Assembly: GCA_937859105.1 (NCBI GenBank)
Contig: CALMAD010000322.1
Location: forward strand, 1-12,478
From: an uncultured Propionibacteriaceae bacterium
Lineage (GTDB): Bacteria > Actinomycetota > Actinomycetes > Propionibacteriales > Propionibacteriaceae
Direction: 5' to 3'
Length of the DNA stretch: 12,478 nucleotides
In this document: piece by piece, positions 11,926-12,478 of the stretch
Numbering within the stretch: position 1 is the stretch's first letter
Layout of the letters: each line of letters starts with the position of its first letter
Program-made: the position numbers and the translations under genes
Notes under the pieces: generated by a model
The model's database searches: none
What the model saw: the letters and a program-made list of their open reading frames with translations, nothing else
Told to the model about the DNA's origin: nothing

Positions 11926-12435
11926 ATGACCGCCCCCTCAAGCCCGTCGAAGCCGAAGACGCCGATCTGGCGCCAGCGGTGGGTGCTACCCGTCGCGACC
12001 GGCCTCATCGGAATCCTCATCGGCTCAGCCGCCGCCGGCGGTGGAGCCGATGCGACGACTCCGGCCGTACCGGCGCCGGCGCCGACGGTGACCGTGACGA
12101 CGACGGCTACCGCTACCGTCACGGCCGAGCCCGAGAAGCCAACCCCTGCCCCCACGAAGAACAAGGCGGAGGACCAGACCAAGGGCGGGCTCGACGCCTA
12201 CGGCGCACTTGAGCACTGCGGCAACGGCGCCGAGACCGGGCTGAAGAATGCGTTCCCCGCGAGCAAGGTCAAGGTCCACACCCTCATGGGCATCCTCGCG
12301 CAGGAATACCGGGCGAAGACCGATGATTGGTTCATCAAGGTCGAGGCGTCCGTCGACGACAACCGCGTGAATGTCGAGTGCGTGGTCTCCGGCAGCGAGA
12401 CCAGCCCGTCGCTCGACGACATCCTCTGGTACTAG
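11926..12435 (+). CDS. Membrane-anchored extracytoplasmic protein
   Basis: A 169-aa protein with a short basic N-terminus, one membrane helix at about residues 19-37 ('WVLPVATGLIGILIGSAAAG'), a Pro/Thr/Ala-rich spacer (about 41-80) and a C-terminal globular domain (about 85-169) with two cysteines, C98 and C152, that could form a disulphide outside the cell. This layout is common in prophage-borne surface proteins of Actinomycetota and would suit a lysogeny-expressed exclusion or host-modifying protein, but no function is shown. There is no lipobox Cys. It has a strong ribosome binding site, AAGGAGA, and its own likely promoter and terminator, so it is a separate unit. Confidence 0.8.
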   Translation: MTAPSSPSKPKTPIWRQRWVLPVATGLIGILIGSAAAGGGADATTPAVPAPAPTVTVTTTATATVTAEPEKPTPAPTKNKAEDQTKGGLDAYGALEHCGNGAETGLKNAFPASKVKVHTLMGILAQEYRAKTDDWFIKVEASVDDNRVNVECVVSGSETSPSLDDILWY

Positions 12436-12457
12436 CCCCGGGCAGCGCGACGGCGCC

Positions 12458-12478
12458 CCCACCCCGCTGAGGGGTGGG
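12458..12478 (+). terminator. GC-rich hairpin terminator at window edge
   Basis: CCCACCCC-GCTGA-GGGGTGGG is a perfect 8-bp stem with a 5-base loop, beginning 22 bases after the stop of the membrane protein gene. The stem could extend past the window because two more C residues precede it. Any T-run would be outside the window. Confidence 0.75.

Noticed and set aside
1..12478. CRISPR array or restriction-modification genes
   Set aside because: No set of short regularly spaced repeats and no methyltransferase or restriction motifs were seen; the Cas4-like nuclease belongs to the RecE/RecT-type pair.

Overview
The window looks like the immunity/integration region plus the left-facing early (lytic) arm of a temperate actinobacteriophage. 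The DNA is strongly GC-rich, codon third positions are mostly G/C, genes overlap tightly (ATGA, GTGA and TGATG junctions throughout), and the gene content (RecT, a Cas4/RecB-like exonuclease, RusA, a ParB-like protein, a DUF3846-like protein, many small Cys-rich proteins) is typical of siphoviruses of Actinomycetota. I see no structural, host or ribosomal genes, so no genus is claimed.

Layout. From about 10181 down to position 1, one long leftward operon runs: MerR-like HTH protein, 198-aa protein, two small membrane proteins, ParB-like protein, several small zinc-knuckle-like proteins, exonuclease, RecT, two Cys-rich hypothetical proteins, a tandemly duplicated gene block, further hypotheticals, a DUF3846-like protein, RusA, and the first codons of a further gene. 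From 10284 rightward lies the lysogeny side: XRE-type repressor, a 112-aa Cys-rich protein, a tyrosine integrase, then a separately expressed membrane-anchored protein and a hairpin terminator at the window edge. The 102-bp gap between the two divergent arms carries face-to-face promoters and repeated operator-like sequences; both divergent mRNAs look leaderless. No stretch over 300 bases lacks a gene.

Main system. The 3' end of the repressor gene contains, on the opposite strand, the 3' half of a tRNA-Asn gene (anticodon loop to discriminator base). This is the expected attP core, and the integrase gene lies just beyond it. This is the architecture of integration-dependent immunity, as known from mycobacteriophages such as BPs, Brujita and Giles. 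Reading the conserved tRNA-Asn anticodon GTT into the repressor frame predicts that integration turns codon 110 from TAC into TAA, removing the last nine residues, which end in the ssrA-like -RAA. The integrase also ends in -AWAA. Because repressor and integrase both flank the core, the window represents the viral (attP) form or a junction between tandem copies, not one prophage end.

Second feature. An apparently perfect 872-bp head-to-tail duplication (2134-3005 and 3006-3877, 3-bp junction homology) leaves all ancestral genes intact, adds a second copy of a 75-aa gene, and creates an in-frame chimeric gene (213 aa) joining the front of one hypothetical protein to the Cys-rich tail of another.
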